NCBI GenBank assembly: GCA_905210435.1
Contig: CAJLWO010000011.1
Location: 1 to 61,858, forward strand
DNA length: 61,858 nt
Direction: 5' to 3'
Source of the DNA: an uncultured Bacteroidales bacterium
Lineage (GTDB): Bacteria; Bacteroidota; Bacteroidia; Bacteroidales; Muribaculaceae
Of this stretch, positions 49,300 through 58,622 are shown piece after piece; position 1 is the first letter of the stretch, and the number at the start of each line of letters is the position of its first letter. The position numbers and the translations under genes are program-made. The notes under the pieces were generated by a model. The model worked only from the letters and a program-made list of their open reading frames with translations, ran no database searches and was not told the DNA's origin.

Positions 49300-49905
49300 T
49301 CAGGAGTTTCTCGATATGTGTCCGAGGTAGCCTCCGTGGTGGCGCTTGGCGTAGTCGGCGCGTGTGAAGCCGATGGCCTGCATCACGTTCACCACAAGAA
49401 TGTCGCCAATCACTGTCATCATCGTGGTCGAGGTGGTGGGTGTGAGTCCGAGCGGGCACACTTCGGGAGCGCCGCCGGTGAGGATGGTGACATCGGCTAT
49501 GCGTGCAAGCTCGCTGTCGCCGTTGCCTGTGATTACGATGATGGGAATTGAGGGGATAAGGGTGCGGGCGAGGGCTACGAGGTCAATGATTTCGCGGGTC
49601 TTGCCCGAGTTGGATATGAGCAGGAGCGCGTCGTCGGGCTGCAGCAGGCCGAGGTCGCCGTGCTGGGCTTCCGACGGGTGCAGGTTGACGGCCGGAGTGC
49701 CTGTCGATGAGAATGTCGTGGCTATGTTCATCGCTATCTGTCCGGCTTTGCCCATGCCCGAGGTCACGAGTTTGCCGCCGCGGCGGTTGACATGCTCTAC
49801 TATCAGTTCGACGGCACGTGCGTAGGCGTCGGTCACCGGTATGCTGAGTATCGCCTCGCTCTCGGCGCGTAATATCTCTTTGATTGATTCGGTTAAATTT
49901 TCCAT
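49300..49905 (-). CDS. SIS-domain sugar-phosphate isomerase, KpsF/KdsD-like
   Basis: A 201-residue protein with one SIS domain: VTSGMGKAGQIAMNIATTFSS near residue 45, HPSEAQHGDLGLL near residue 76, and SNSGKTREIIDL near residue 97. This is the arabinose 5-phosphate isomerase type, which supplies the precursor of Kdo; the CBS pair of E. coli KdsD is missing, a short form common in Bacteroidetes. I chose ATG 49905 because the earlier starts at 49938 and 49932 fall in or beside the promoter. Confidence 0.85.
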   Translation of the reverse strand: MENLTESIKEILRAESEAILSIPVTDAYARAVELIVEHVNRRGGKLVTSGMGKAGQIAMNIATTFSSTGTPAVNLHPSEAQHGDLGLLQPDDALLLISNSGKTREIIDLVALARTLIPSIPIIVITGNGDSELARIADVTILTGGAPEVCPLGLTPTTSTTMMTVIGDILVVNVMQAIGFTRADYAKRHHGGYLGHISRNS

Positions 49906-49935
49906 TGGTTTTTCGGCTTTTGTCAATGCCATTGG

Positions 49936-49968
49936 CAAAGTTACGAAAAATCATACAGACTGAGCAAA
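49936..49968 (-). promoter_or_regulatory. promoter of the SIS-pfkB-ribH operon
   Basis: On the minus strand TTTG (49968-49965) precedes TAACTTTG (49943-49936) by 21 bp. Initiation near 49930 gives a leader of about 25 nt to ATG 49905 and rules out the upstream start codon. Confidence 0.7.
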
Positions 49969-50040
49969 GATAATACTATATTTTCATGCCGTGAAGTGAC
50001 AAAATGACAAACCGGCATTCCTCCGGATTGCAGCCGGGAA

Positions 50041-53000
50041 TCAGTTGCCGGTGACGGCGATGCGGTGGGTGAGGGTGTTGCTGACAGTATCGCCTTCGCG
50101 TATCGACGCACGGTAGAGGTATATGCCGCGGGTCACGCGGTGGCCGGCGCGGTCATGCAGATTCCATGTCACCGGACTGGTCAGGTACATGTCGCTGCGT
50201 CCTTTCGTCACCGATTCCCATACGGGCTGGCCGAGCATGTCGTAGATTGAGATAGTGACTTCGACCTGCGCGTCGGGACGGTCGTGCGACAGGAAGAAAT
50301 TGGCCTGTGTCGAAGCCGGATTGGCGTCGGAGTATACGTCGTAGAGCACCGGGGCGCGGTCGGGCGACACGTAGAAATCTATCGTCTCGGAATTGGAGTT
50401 GTCGGATGTGTCCCAGATGCGCAGGCGCAGCGAGTGGGCGCCCTCCTCAAGCTGAGGCAGCTGGTATGCGATGATGCCGGAGGGGGAGCCGTCGGCCGAC
50501 GGGGTGTAGTATTCAGCCACGTCGGAGTAGCTGCGGTTGCCGTCGATGAGCACGTTCATCTGGTGGCCTACGCCCGAAGTGTTCATGTTGATGCCGCGGT
50601 TGTCGGCAATCTCGGCTATGAGCATCGGGGTGGCGTTGACCTGGTCGCCGGGACGGAACGACGGATGGTTGAGGTATATCGCCTTGATTACGGGCGCGAT
50701 AGTGTCGATGACACTGTCGTCGGTGCCGAATACGTAGAAGCTGCGGTTGGCGCCGGCTCCGTAGTCGGCCACCATGCTTCCGTCATTGCTTTTGGCCACG
50801 AGGCTTATGGTGGCCTCGCGGAAATTGTTGGAAATGCTCGACGGCATCGCCACATGCACCTTGAAGCGTCCGGCCTTCACCGAGTCGTTTCCGGCGAACA
50901 GACGGTCGCCGTGCTGCTCGAACGTGACATGCTTCCCTACGGGTACGCCGTCCTTCTCGCCGCCGTTGGCGAGTGTCGTTATGCTGTATTCGGCGTCATA
51001 GAGCGTTGAGGCTATGGTGCCGTTGAATCCGGTCATTATATTGCCGTCGCTGTCGAGCACCCTACCCTCCACAGTCACGTTCTGCCGTGCCTGCATTATG
51101 GCCTGCTCGTCGCCTCCGGGAGCTACGCCGTTGATCCGGTCGACTACAATCTCATGTTCGGGCATTGCCGGACGCAGGGCCGGGTCGCCCATGAGGATAT
51201 ACCGCAGCTTGTTGGCGTCGGAAAGCATTGTGCCATCGTTCGACAGTTTCGTGGAGTTTTTCGCACGACGGTATATCTCGCCTATCGCAAGGCGTTTGCC
51301 GTCGGTGTCGCGGGTGAATATATGCTGCCCCATGGCACGCGACATGTAGGCGTTTTCCGATATATATACCGGACGGTTGGCCGATACCTGCGCGATGCAG
51401 CCGCCTGATTCATGCGCCCACATCAGCTCGCCGGCCGATACGGCGTTGGCATCCCATCGGAGGAAGTCGCACGTGGCGGCGAAAAATATCGGCCACTTGC
51501 GCAGGTACATGTTGTTGATGTCGGTGAGCTTGAGCAGCCCTTCATGTGTGAGCGACGTAGTGTTGGCGTGGCCTATATACATCCACCATGCCACTCCTTC
51601 GTCAAGAGTCTTGAACATGAAATCGCGGGCCTGCGGATAGCCCTGGCCGGTCAGCGGATAGGCGTCGGTGTACAGCTTGGTGTGGGTGGCGTTGTCGCCG
51701 CCGTTGTCAAGCATCAGGTTCCATACCCGTTCCATCTGCTCCATGTGTATTCCCGAATCCTGGTCGTCGGCAATGAGCATGGTGCGGTTGCGCCATGTGC
51801 CCGACGGCATTTTTGTGGAGTATTCGATTATTTTGTCGACAGCCGCTCTGGCTACTCCGGCTGAGGTCACCGGCATGCGTCCCACGCCGATGCACAGGTA
51901 GTCGGAAGCCATCGTGTTGCCCGAATTGTCGCGCAGGAAGGCGAATATGTCGTCGGTGGTGAACGAGTCAATGTCGGTCTCGCCCTTTTCCGACTGCCAC
52001 AGCGGCATCAGTGGGTAGTTGAGCGATTTCACGGATACCGATATGCGGCGGTTGTCGAAGCTGCCGCGGCCCATGAACAGCGCGTACTTTAGCCGGCGTT
52101 CGGAGCCGTCGGAACGGTCGTAGAGCATCTTGAGCATTTTACGGAATGCGTTGACGTCGGGGCTTCCCGATGCAAATTCGTTGAATACCTGTTCCTGGTC
52201 GACCACAAGTACGCTCATTCCGTCATTGTCACGGTGAAAACCGGCAAGGCGGTTTGCTTCAGACATCCATGCCGACGGAGTGAAAATCACCATGTCGGGC
52301 ACTTCGGCTCCGTGCAGGTTCTGATTCGGGACTGCCCCGGTATATTCCGGTTCGGGAAACGATGCCGACGGCTCGAATGCCACGTAGCGGCGGGTGCCGG
52401 TGTAGTCGTTGGTCCAGCTCAGTGTCGTGCCTGAAAGCGAAGCGTTCATGTTCACAACCGAGAGCGGTGAGGTGATGTCCCATACCACAGTCGATGCCGA
52501 CGCCCCCTCAAGTGCGGCCTGATTGCGGCGCAGCGTGAAGCTTATCTGCGGTCCGGGCATGCGCAGGTGTCGTGTATAATTGACCGACAGGTAGTCGAGG
52601 CAGGCTGCCGATACGGTTCCGGCGCGGTTGAAGGTGACCCCGACGGAGAGCTTGCTTCCCGGCGACTTTATTGTTTTGGTCGTGACGGTGGAGCGGTAGT
52701 TGCCGTGGTCGGTTGAGTTGGATCTTATCACATCGGTGCCGGATGATGGCAGCTCGGTGTCGTTGGCGGTGAGCCGGATTGACGTCTCGGTCGTGGCCGT
52801 GGCTATGAATGAACATGCGAGCCACGCGTCGGTGCCTTCCACGGCGTCCTTCAGCTCGAAATTGAATTTCCGGGTCGGTGTGTACAGGAAATCCTCGCCG
52901 CCGTATTGCTGCCCTGTAGGAGCGACGCAGACAAGGTCTTTCTCGTGGAATATGTAGTCGGTGAATGTCGTCTCGGGAGCCGTGGCCGAGCCGCTCCCTT

Positions 53001-53472
53001 CTGACGGGATAGCGCGGTCTTCGCCCTCGCAGTCGCTCACGAAGTAGTAGCCGCGGTCGGTATAGGCGTTCTGCCTCGGACGTATATTGCTGCCGGAATA
53101 TGTCACCGGGTTAGTGACACCTTCGGCATAGAATAGCAGGCCGCGGTTGGTGCGCAGAGCCTGTACCATGGGCAGGTCGTCGGTATAGCCGGCTGCGGTC
53201 ATCTTGTCGGGAAGCTGTCGTCCGCCGTAGCCGTAGATATGTACCTTCGACGGGTCGGAAAATCCCATCCGGCGTATCTGTGAGTTGCTGAGCAGGTACA
53301 TGCCGTCTTCGGTCACGCTTATTTTGACCCAGCGTCCCGTCGACATGCGGGAACTCTCGGCGTAGGTCGACAGGTCGAAAGCGCGGGCTGACGGCGCTGC
53401 AAGTGCCATGCACAGCGCGATTGCTGCCGTTGCGATTGATTTTATGTTTTTTATAGCGTAAAGTTTAGTCAT
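50041..53472 (-). CDS. porU: type IX secretion system C-terminal signal peptidase PorU
   Basis: An 1143-residue exported protein with a signal peptide (about residues 1-31, ending in ARA) and a C25 (gingipain-type) peptidase domain. The catalytic dyad is visible as His635 in GHAN and Cys668 in ATCDFLRWD. It removes sorting domains from type IX cargo at the cell surface and attaches the cargo to A-LPS. The protein itself ends in an Ig-like sorting-type domain (VTISIYDMLGQPVWESV, then RGIYLYRASI). The M6 protease 1.6 kb upstream carries a similar end and could be its substrate. Confidence 0.9.
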   Translation of the reverse strand: MTKLYAIKNIKSIATAAIALCMALAAPSARAFDLSTYAESSRMSTGRWVKISVTEDGMYLLSNSQIRRMGFSDPSKVHIYGYGGRQLPDKMTAAGYTDDLPMVQALRTNRGLLFYAEGVTNPVTYSGSNIRPRQNAYTDRGYYFVSDCEGEDRAIPSEGSGSATAPETTFTDYIFHEKDLVCVAPTGQQYGGEDFLYTPTRKFNFELKDAVEGTDAWLACSFIATATTETSIRLTANDTELPSSGTDVIRSNSTDHGNYRSTVTTKTIKSPGSKLSVGVTFNRAGTVSAACLDYLSVNYTRHLRMPGPQISFTLRRNQAALEGASASTVVWDITSPLSVVNMNASLSGTTLSWTNDYTGTRRYVAFEPSASFPEPEYTGAVPNQNLHGAEVPDMVIFTPSAWMSEANRLAGFHRDNDGMSVLVVDQEQVFNEFASGSPDVNAFRKMLKMLYDRSDGSERRLKYALFMGRGSFDNRRISVSVKSLNYPLMPLWQSEKGETDIDSFTTDDIFAFLRDNSGNTMASDYLCIGVGRMPVTSAGVARAAVDKIIEYSTKMPSGTWRNRTMLIADDQDSGIHMEQMERVWNLMLDNGGDNATHTKLYTDAYPLTGQGYPQARDFMFKTLDEGVAWWMYIGHANTTSLTHEGLLKLTDINNMYLRKWPIFFAATCDFLRWDANAVSAGELMWAHESGGCIAQVSANRPVYISENAYMSRAMGQHIFTRDTDGKRLAIGEIYRRAKNSTKLSNDGTMLSDANKLRYILMGDPALRPAMPEHEIVVDRINGVAPGGDEQAIMQARQNVTVEGRVLDSDGNIMTGFNGTIASTLYDAEYSITTLANGGEKDGVPVGKHVTFEQHGDRLFAGNDSVKAGRFKVHVAMPSSISNNFREATISLVAKSNDGSMVADYGAGANRSFYVFGTDDSVIDTIAPVIKAIYLNHPSFRPGDQVNATPMLIAEIADNRGINMNTSGVGHQMNVLIDGNRSYSDVAEYYTPSADGSPSGIIAYQLPQLEEGAHSLRLRIWDTSDNSNSETIDFYVSPDRAPVLYDVYSDANPASTQANFFLSHDRPDAQVEVTISIYDMLGQPVWESVTKGRSDMYLTSPVTWNLHDRAGHRVTRGIYLYRASIREGDTVSNTLTHRIAVTGN

Positions 53473-53527
53473 ATATGTTGCGGAAGTAAGCCGTTGGGAT
53501 GATAGCCTGTATGTATGCGGCTTATTC

Positions 53528-54232
53528 TTATAAAGAACGGTAAAAATCTGTTTTTATTGTGTTTAAATCGACTTTGCCGTTTATTCCGTCGATGTTGCCC
53601 CTGTGGGAGTATTGCCACATCACCCACTCGATGTCGGGTTCCGGTTCGGTGAACGAGCATATCCACAACGGGTAGTCGCTGAAATTCTCCCTTATATAGC
53701 GGTTATAATCGTCTTTGTTGGAATAGAGTATGATGTCTATGCCCTCTTTGTCGAGATGGCGGAGCATGGTGCGCAGGCGCGATATTATCATTGACGCCTC
53801 GTGGCCGTCGGGATTGCCGAACCGTTCGATGTCAATCACTGTCGGGAAATCGAAGGTGCGGTTGCGCAGCGAGTGCAGCAGGTTGATGGCCTGCAGCTCG
53901 CCGTCGGTGTCGAAGCGGAAGAAATGGTATGCGCCGACCTTAAGCCCGGCATTGCGCGCTCGGCGCAGATTGTCGGTGAACATCGCGTCCTTGAAGTCGG
54001 TGCCCTCCGTGGCCTTTATGATGGCGAAATCGTAGCCGGCTTTTCTGACACGGTTAAAATCTATGTAGCCGTTGTGGGCCGATATGTCGATGCCCCTTAC
54101 CGGGTAGAGTGTCGCGTCGGGCTCCATGGGAGGTGTGTTGGCGATATACTGCCGGTAGGCATGAATGAATCCGCACACCGCAATTATTGATGTGACCACT
54201 ATCGCTGTCAGAAATCCTACCCGCCTGTTCAT
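53528..54232 (-). CDS. GH25 lysozyme-like muramidase, membrane anchored
   Basis: A 234-residue protein with one N-terminal membrane segment (about residues 7-25) and a GH25 catalytic domain: VRGIDISAHNGYIDFNRVRK near residue 45 and the acidic pair in FPTVIDIERFG near residue 128. It should cleave peptidoglycan in the periplasm. It starts 32 bp after a metal-permease gene and ends 55 bp before porU. Confidence 0.9.
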   Translation of the reverse strand: MNRRVGFLTAIVVTSIIAVCGFIHAYRQYIANTPPMEPDATLYPVRGIDISAHNGYIDFNRVRKAGYDFAIIKATEGTDFKDAMFTDNLRRARNAGLKVGAYHFFRFDTDGELQAINLLHSLRNRTFDFPTVIDIERFGNPDGHEASMIISRLRTMLRHLDKEGIDIILYSNKDDYNRYIRENFSDYPLWICSFTEPEPDIEWVMWQYSHRGNIDGINGKVDLNTIKTDFYRSL

Positions 54233-54264
54233 GTTTTTCCGGTATCGTTAATTGGAGTATCTTA

Positions 54265-55104
54265 TTATCCGGCCGCTCTGTAACCGCCGTCGTCGGCAGT
54301 CCGTCTCCGGGATATGTATGCAACGGTTTTGGCAACCGCGAACATCGCTGCCATTATTATGACTATGAGCGCCGAGCAGGGCACCTCGATATAGCAGGAG
54401 GCCAGCAGTCCGCCGAGGCTGCACACCACCGAAATGACGCCTGAGGCGGCCATCAGTCTGTTGAGGCGATGATAACGGGTCTCGGCTATCATCTGCGGCA
54501 GCGACAGCATCGACATCAGCAGCATTACGCCCACAAGCTTGATGGTCAGTACTATCGCTATGGCGGTGAAGACCGTCATGGCTGTGGTGATAAATCCCGT
54601 GCGCAGTCCGCTGACGCGGGCGAAATCGCGGTCGAACGCGCATATCACAATCTTGCTGTAGAATGTCGCCACAAAGGCGATGAGCAATACGGTGAAGATT
54701 GCGAATGTCAGCAGGTCGGCCTGCGATATGGTCAGTATGTTGCCGAACAGGAAGGAGTTGAGCTCGGGCACATAGCCGGGTGTCAGGAACACGAACAGCA
54801 CTCCGGCCGCCATCCCCAATGACCACACCACGGCTATCGCGGAGTCCTCCCTCACGCTGTGGCGCGATGACATCCATTCTACTCCGACCGACGACCCGAC
54901 CGCAAACACTCCGGCCATCAGTATGGGGCTGATGCCCGTGAAGTAGCCGAGTCCGAGTCCGCCGAAACAGGCATGCGTGATGCCGCCCGCTATCGCCACG
55001 AGCCGCCGCGCGAAGATATAGGTGCCGATCACCGATGAGGCTACGGCTATAAGCGTGATGCCTATAAGCGCATTCCGGAAAAACTCGTAGTCAAACAATT
55101 CCAT
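54265..55104 (-). CDS. metal ABC transporter permease, ZnuB-like
   Basis: A 279-residue inner-membrane protein with about eight helices and the ABC-3 family pattern (GGITHACFGGLGLGYFTG near residue 40; KLVGVMLLMSMLSLPQMIAE near residue 178). It would import zinc, manganese or iron. Neither the ATPase nor the binding protein is adjacent, so the gene stands alone here between an M6 protease and a lysozyme. Confidence 0.88.
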   Translation of the reverse strand: MELFDYEFFRNALIGITLIAVASSVIGTYIFARRLVAIAGGITHACFGGLGLGYFTGISPILMAGVFAVGSSVGVEWMSSRHSVREDSAIAVVWSLGMAAGVLFVFLTPGYVPELNSFLFGNILTISQADLLTFAIFTVLLIAFVATFYSKIVICAFDRDFARVSGLRTGFITTAMTVFTAIAIVLTIKLVGVMLLMSMLSLPQMIAETRYHRLNRLMAASGVISVVCSLGGLLASCYIEVPCSALIVIIMAAMFAVAKTVAYISRRRTADDGGYRAAG

Positions 55105-55129
55105 TCTTTTTCGGTAAAACAGACTTCCC

Positions 55130-57625
55130 TTATCTCACTACTTTCTCCACCCGTGAACCCTGGCGGCGGATGTAGATGCCGTTGGCGGGATTGTCGACGC
55201 GTATGCCCTGGAGATTGTAATATTCCACCGGAGCATTGGAGTCGTCGGCCTCGATACCGTTGATACCCGATTGCGTCAGGTCTACGTCTACGGCGTTGGA
55301 AGCGGCTGATTTCTGTCCTTCGCTGTTGACTGCGACGACACTGTAGCGGTATTTGGTCTTGTCGGCGGGAAGATTCTCGACACGCACCGTCGTCGCTCCC
55401 GATGTCGACAGGCTGTTGTAGGCCGGAAGCACTGTTGCGGCTCCCGAGGAATATGTCACAGAGAAGTCATCGATGGCAAGGTTGCCGCTTCCCTCTTTGT
55501 TGTAGACGAGCTTGAGCTGGTACACGTCGTTGCGGTCGAGGTCGTAGCTGACGGTCTCCCCGGCGTTCATGTTCCATGAAGTGAAGTCATGCAGCACGGT
55601 TTCCGTGCTTCCGCTGACGGCGTAGAGCGAGGCGGTGTTGCTGTCCATCGATGCTCCGCGCGCCCAGAACGAGATGCCCGAGATGGCGCTGTCATATTTT
55701 GGCGTCATTACGTAGGCTCCGGCCTTATTGAGCTTAAGTGCGGGCGCCGATGCACCGAAATATCCTGTTGAACTCGTGCCGTAGCTGTCGGTTGCGCTTG
55801 AACTCCATCCGGTGGCATGCGTGATTGACGAGCCGCTGCCGAATGTGTTGGTCTCAGTCTTGGCAACGCCCTCGGTCACCGACCATACTGTCAGCAGGTA
55901 GTCGGCGGCTCCGTCAACCGCGCTCCATGAAGCGACGAAGAAGCCGTTGCCCATCTCGTTGCTTCCGGGCTGTACGGCCACAGGGCTGTCGATGGCCGGA
56001 GCGCCGCCGCACACGTCGAAGGTAATGACGCCGTCATTCTCGGTGATGCCTGTTATAGGCGTGTTGAGCGATGCGCCCGCCCAGGTCTTCATATTAGGCG
56101 TGGTGTTGTCGGTGAACGATGTGTACTGGCCCAATGTGCCGGGGAAAGCCCAGTTTTTTATTGCGAATGCACTGTTGCCGGCCGGGTTGTTGTTGGCCTC
56201 CTCGATGTCGACATACTGGTGGCTCTTGGTGTTGTTGACGGCATTGTTCCTCCACACGGTCGAATTGTAGTCGATGTGCCATATAAGCATTCCGTGGCCG
56301 GGGAGATATTTGTCCCAGCCCTGCTGCTGGCGGTTCTCCAGGAGGAAAAACTCGGTGCTTTTCGATGTCGGGATGAGGCAGCCTTCGTTGCTCTCCTCGA
56401 TATGGCCGAGTTCAACCGAACGGGGTGTCCTGTCGAGCACTATCGGGTCAATCCATCCCATGGCGTTGCGCTCGAAGATGGAGTAGGTAGGAGGCGTGCG
56501 CCCGTTGTTGTTGTAAGGACCGTAGTCCATCACCGACCACTGGCATGGGGTGTAATACGCTGAACTTGATGTCGTGTGGTAGAGGTCGGGGAGACCCATC
56601 ACGTGGGAAAACTCGTGAACGAAAGTACCTATGCCGTCGGGATTTGTGTTTTCCCATTCGTTGGAGCATGCATAGCGGCTGATTCTTACTCCGTCGAGTG
56701 TCAGCGTTTTGCCTGCACTGGCGAGATCCCACTGGTGCGGCCATACGGTGTCGTCGGAGCCGTAGCCTGCTTCACCCTGGCCGGCGTAGAACACGAACAC
56801 ATTGTCGACATATCCGTCGCCGTCGGTGTCATAGTCCTTGAAATTGATCTGGCTGTCGAGCAGTTTGCAGCCGTCGATTACCATCTGCTCCGGACGCAGG
56901 TCGTCGCCGTAGTTGTCATTGCCTCCGTAATAAGCCTGCTTGTTGGGGAGCGTGACCGGGCCGTACACATCGAAATCGGGCGTGAACTGGCTCATTGAAG
57001 CATCGGCAAACCATTCGGTGACCGACCCCGTGCCGTTATAATCGGAAAATCCTTTTTCGTTTACCATGCGCCTGAAGTAGTCGCCGGCATCGTAGCTGCT
57101 GTTGAATTTCACATCGGAATATTCGACGAGTATAATCAGTCCCTTGGGCGAGCCGGTTTTGGGAAACGTCGATCCCGGGAATAATCCTATACCCGATTGT
57201 GCGGGCAGTGAGGCTTTGCCTTTGGACGGCGCATAGCTGCGTTCCCCCTCGCGAGGAGCGATACGCGACATTCGCGCTGTTTTCGACATCGCTTCATTCA
57301 ATTCCTCCCGGTTGATTGCTGTTACAAATGCCGACTGCGAAGCAGTGCGGTCAGCTGCGTCGGTCGCTTTCATGTCGGATGCGGCCATGCGTCCGCTCGC
57401 CGCATCTACTTTTGCAAAATAATATCCGTTCTGCCGGTCGCCGATTACGATCTGGCCGTCGTCGGTAAGGAAATATTTATTGAATTCATCGCCGGCACGG
57501 GTGAGTGTAAGCTGCGTGCCGTCAGGTTGCGTCGCTATGAACGTAGTGCGTTTGGCCGGAACAGCCATAGCGCCCATTGCCGTGGCCATTAAGCCGGTAA
57601 CTGCAAAGTAACGTAACTTCTTCAT
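55130..57625 (-). CDS. M6-family metalloprotease with sorting-like C-terminus
   Basis: An 831-residue secreted protease with a signal peptide (about residues 1-22) and a pro-region. The zinc motif HEFSHVMGLPD has His337, Glu338, His341 and Asp347. A jelly-roll-type domain with Gly/Ser-rich strands follows (about residues 540-790), and the end (YYNLQGIRVDNPANGIYIRR) looks like a type IX sorting signal. PorU, the processing peptidase of that system, is encoded on the same strand downstream. Substrate is unknown. Confidence 0.88.
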   Translation of the reverse strand: MKKLRYFAVTGLMATAMGAMAVPAKRTTFIATQPDGTQLTLTRAGDEFNKYFLTDDGQIVIGDRQNGYYFAKVDAASGRMAASDMKATDAADRTASQSAFVTAINREELNEAMSKTARMSRIAPREGERSYAPSKGKASLPAQSGIGLFPGSTFPKTGSPKGLIILVEYSDVKFNSSYDAGDYFRRMVNEKGFSDYNGTGSVTEWFADASMSQFTPDFDVYGPVTLPNKQAYYGGNDNYGDDLRPEQMVIDGCKLLDSQINFKDYDTDGDGYVDNVFVFYAGQGEAGYGSDDTVWPHQWDLASAGKTLTLDGVRISRYACSNEWENTNPDGIGTFVHEFSHVMGLPDLYHTTSSSAYYTPCQWSVMDYGPYNNNGRTPPTYSIFERNAMGWIDPIVLDRTPRSVELGHIEESNEGCLIPTSKSTEFFLLENRQQQGWDKYLPGHGMLIWHIDYNSTVWRNNAVNNTKSHQYVDIEEANNNPAGNSAFAIKNWAFPGTLGQYTSFTDNTTPNMKTWAGASLNTPITGITENDGVITFDVCGGAPAIDSPVAVQPGSNEMGNGFFVASWSAVDGAADYLLTVWSVTEGVAKTETNTFGSGSSITHATGWSSSATDSYGTSSTGYFGASAPALKLNKAGAYVMTPKYDSAISGISFWARGASMDSNTASLYAVSGSTETVLHDFTSWNMNAGETVSYDLDRNDVYQLKLVYNKEGSGNLAIDDFSVTYSSGAATVLPAYNSLSTSGATTVRVENLPADKTKYRYSVVAVNSEGQKSAASNAVDVDLTQSGINGIEADDSNAPVEYYNLQGIRVDNPANGIYIRRQGSRVEKVVR

Positions 57626-57736
57626 GATTTTATGATAACGATTTGTTGGCTTGTAATGAATTTAATCTGTCCGCCCGGTAATTGCAAGCACAATATATGC
57701 CCTTACATCATGCCTGAAGCACAGACGGGTAACTGA

Positions 57737-57744
57737 CAAAGTTA
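57737..57744 (-). promoter_or_regulatory. -7 box for the M6-znuB-GH25-porU series
   Basis: TAACTTTG on the minus strand, about 112 bp before the M6 start. The remaining gap up to 57909 is AT-rich with no further feature that I can name. Confidence 0.6.
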
Positions 57745-57909
57745 ATGAAATATTCTAAAAAAACAGATATATACCCCTCTTTTAACTACACTTTTAACAA
57801 AAATAGCATAAAATAGTGCATAAAAATACGGACGAAATTGTATGAACGCAATTCAGTTTAAGTAAACGGCATTGCAGCGCTCACCTGCATTGCCATCGGA
57901 TTAATTGCG

Positions 57910-58587
57910 CTATTTATGCGGGATTTTGTTTATGAATTCCGGCTTGCTTGCCTGATTTGGCTCTTTGATAGTCTGTTGGTTCACTTTTGCCGCGGATACT
58001 TTTTCGCTACTTTCCAAGAGCCATACAATGGTAAGGATTAATGATACAGCGTAGATGATTATGGTTAAAATGCTTATTATGTCGACCGTTGATTCATATG
58101 ATTCAACGGCTTCTGCCCTGGTATGATAATCGCTATCTACAACATGTATTACTTTGGAATATGCGATTATATTTACTATGTTAGGAATAACGTTAGTAGT
58201 AATTACAATCTTTATAGGCAGCCATATCCGTGTCCCCCAGTAAAACATTAACAGGAATAAAGAAGTGGCTGACGAGATTATGGCCCACCATAAAAACCCG
58301 AATTCAATCAGAGGTGTGCCTTTCTCCAGAATAGCAACCTGTTCGGAAGCAAACATTAATAATAATGCGACATATAGTCCCCCGCCGGTTTTTGACCAGA
58401 TATTGGACCCGCTTTGTTTGTTAAAGGCGATAAACAGTATCGGACCGATGTAAATTATATCTGATAACAGATACAGATAATTTATGTAAGTGAAAGAAGA
58501 AATTTTTTGCAATAGGCAGGTAATCAGTGAAATACCGAATATTATGCAAAGGCAAATTCCTATCCGTTTTTTGATTGTATCGGGCAT
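57910..58587 (-). CDS. AT-rich orphan membrane protein
   Basis: A 225-residue protein with about six predicted membrane helices (about residues 9-25, 35-55, 70-86, 96-118, 122-145 and 168-192) and a short polar C-terminal tail rich in Lys, Gln and Pro. I recognise no family. Its base composition is far more A+T-rich than neighbouring genes, as for the orphan at 43766, suggesting later acquisition. Confidence 0.5.
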   Translation of the reverse strand: MPDTIKKRIGICLCIIFGISLITCLLQKISSFTYINYLYLLSDIIYIGPILFIAFNKQSGSNIWSKTGGGLYVALLLMFASEQVAILEKGTPLIEFGFLWWAIISSATSLFLLMFYWGTRIWLPIKIVITTNVIPNIVNIIAYSKVIHVVDSDYHTRAEAVESYESTVDIISILTIIIYAVSLILTIVWLLESSEKVSAAKVNQQTIKEPNQASKPEFINKIPHK

Positions 58588-58622
58588 GTTTTTGTGTTTT
58601 ACAGATGGTTAGTTATTGTGTT

